Assembly: GCA_965205735.1 (NCBI GenBank)
Contig: OZ242179.1
Span: forward strand, 3,658,001 to 3,722,000
Origin: VXNE01 sp965205735
GTDB taxonomy: Bacteria; Pseudomonadota; Gammaproteobacteria; Pseudomonadales; Azotimanducaceae
DNA: 64,000 nucleotides
Direction of reading: 5' to 3'
The position numbers and the translations under genes were made by a program. The notes under the pieces are model-generated. The model worked only from the letters and a program-made list of their open reading frames with translations. It was not told the DNA's origin and ran no database searches. Shown piece after piece: positions 63,146 to 64,000 of the stretch; the first letter of the stretch is position 1, and every line of letters starts with the position of its first letter.

Positions 63146-64000
63146 TCACCGCCGCAATGCCGCGCCCCGAAGGCCCGCCCAGGCCAGCGCTGCGACCGCA
63201 ACATACATCCCCGCCACCAACCCCGACAGCGCCTGGTAGCCGGTGACCATGCTCAGGTATTCCAGCGTGCCACCAAGTACGCCGCCAAGCAGGTTCCAAC
63301 CGAAGTAAAGTTCCGCGTCCTCCCGATCACGGAATAGGATGCAGAACACGAGGTTCGCCAAGAAGACCGGCGTGAACATCAACAGGCACGCGAGGAGCAG
63401 GCGCATCACCGTGCCGAAGGCCAGCAGACCGCCCGGCGACAGGAACAGGGGCAGGGTCGCGGAGGCCACCAGGAGAGCGGCACACACCGGCAGCCAGCGC
63501 GGCCCCGCGAACCGGTCGGCGACTTGCGCTGCGGCCAGCACCGAGGCGAGGATGGCGAAGAAAACCAGCGACGTGTTGAGCCATGTCGTGCCGAACAGCA
63601 AGCTGAACTGAATGATGCTCTTGGTCTCCAGCAGCAGAAACGCGCAGCCCATCAGCAGGAAAGCGGCCGCCAAGGGTGGCCGAACCGCCGGGCCGCTGCG
63701 CCAATAGGCCGCGAGCGCCAGGGCCGCGAGCCCAATCACCACCACCATGCTCGTCAGGTAGAGTGAGCCGAGCGAGCGTTTTTTCAGGTAGACGAATGGC
63801 CAGTCGTCGGTCGCGAGTTCCATGCCGCCTTCGTCGGGCCCGATATTCGGGGACGGGGGGGAGGGCTTGGGTAGGGGGGAGGGCTTGGGCGGGGGCTGGG
63901 CCGTCAACAACCCCATGCCCTCAATCTCAACGTAGTGTATCTCCGCGCCGGGGGGTAACGTCGCCTGCAGCATTTGCATCAGTTTGTCGACCAGCCAGTC
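63146..64000 (-). CDS. Polytopic membrane protein of the fused spermidine-synthase-like type, 5' end outside the window
   Basis: The C-terminal 284 codons of a gene that continues past the window edge (frame open to 64000). ELATDDWPFVYLKKRSLGSLYL followed by seven or so hydrophobic helices, with AAFLLMGCAFLLLETKSIIQFSLLFGTTWLNTSLVF split across the second and third, is the pattern of membrane proteins that carry a spermidine-synthase-like methyltransferase domain before the helices. A low-complexity stretch PPPKPSPLPKPSPPSP precedes DDWPF. The start and N-terminal domain are not visible. Confidence 0.75.
   Translation of the reverse strand, partial: DWLVDKLMQMLQATLPPGAEIHYVEIEGMGLLTAQPPPKPSPLPKPSPPSPNIGPDEGGMELATDDWPFVYLKKRSLGSLYLTSMVVVIGLAALALAAYWRSGPAVRPPLAAAFLLMGCAFLLLETKSIIQFSLLFGTTWLNTSLVFFAILASVLAAAQVADRFAGPRWLPVCAALLVASATLPLFLSPGGLLAFGTVMRLLLACLLMFTPVFLANLVFCILFRDREDAELYFGWNLLGGVLGGTLEYLSMVTGYQALSGLVAGMYVAVAALAWAGLRGAALRR

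Overview
The window is GC-rich (by eye somewhat above 60 %) and gene-dense, and its gene content points to a gammaproteobacterium. Indicators are prmA followed by a zinc-ribbon gene, purH-purD in tandem, coq7 of the diiron type, an adjacent gshB-tonB pair, an APH-fold homoserine kinase and a family B DNA polymerase of the E. coli Pol II type. The many CaiB/BaiF CoA-transferases, short-chain dehydrogenases, a phytanoyl-CoA dioxygenase, a delta-class carbonic anhydrase and TonB-dependent receptors resemble uncultured marine heterotrophs; that placement is inference.

Layout. 1-9100: prmA (cut by the window edge), a zinc-ribbon protein, a hydrolase/NatA/NatB-type operon, purH, purD, a double cyclic-nucleotide-domain protein and coq7. 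9.1-12.9 kb: a VOC/OsmC pair, a DUF72 protein, a SurA_N-like secreted protein and an SDR. 13.1-22.4 kb: an outer-membrane block with an intact TonB-dependent receptor, a secreted FG-GAP/ASPIC-UnbV lipoprotein, a second receptor broken by one in-frame amber codon, and a TlpA-like thioredoxin. 22.7-26.9 kb: polB, a PhyH-type dioxygenase and a delta-class carbonic anhydrase. 26.9-31.4 kb, minus strand: modABC, an aquaporin, a Cys-rich secreted protein and tRNA-Val(CAC). 31.5-35.4 kb, minus strand: metK-metF-gshB-tonB. 35.6-39.9 kb: an orphan VapB, pgk, a lysophospholipase-like hydrolase, a GlcD-type FAD oxidase and a VOC protein. 39.9-42.7 kb: a small decayed island (Fic protein, AlbA_2 fragment, hsdM remnant, mobile element) bounded by two copies of the VOC gene's 3' end. 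42.9-50.3 kb: an OxyR-like regulator, a STAS protein, class I aldolase, a D-aminoacylase, a methyltransferase and a metallophosphoesterase. 50.3-64 kb: a direct-repeat array, a fused double CoA-transferase, two SDRs, an MDR oxidoreductase, a collapsed Phd/VapC module, a translationally coupled CoA-transferase pair, a frameshifted YejA-like binding protein, homoserine kinase, a CoA-transferase remnant and a partial polytopic membrane protein.

The most unusual content is the small mobile and repetitive DNA. Three copies of a TA-flanked miniature element share 15-base terminal inverted repeats (28664-28829, 42190-42444, 59056-59221). One sits exactly at the modA stop/modB start junction, leaves both codons intact and supplies a Shine-Dalgarno-like GGAG. 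A second family of about 45-base palindromic units occurs near 10.0, 35.8 and 42.3 kb, and at 42.3 kb it is nested inside copy 2 of the miniature element. An array of about eleven same-direction GGACA(G/C)CCAT repeats lies at 50354-50560. Gene decay (amber codon, frameshifts, internal deletions, truncated toxin-antitoxin modules) clusters around these elements and suggests a genome with active small repeats that is shedding accessory genes.
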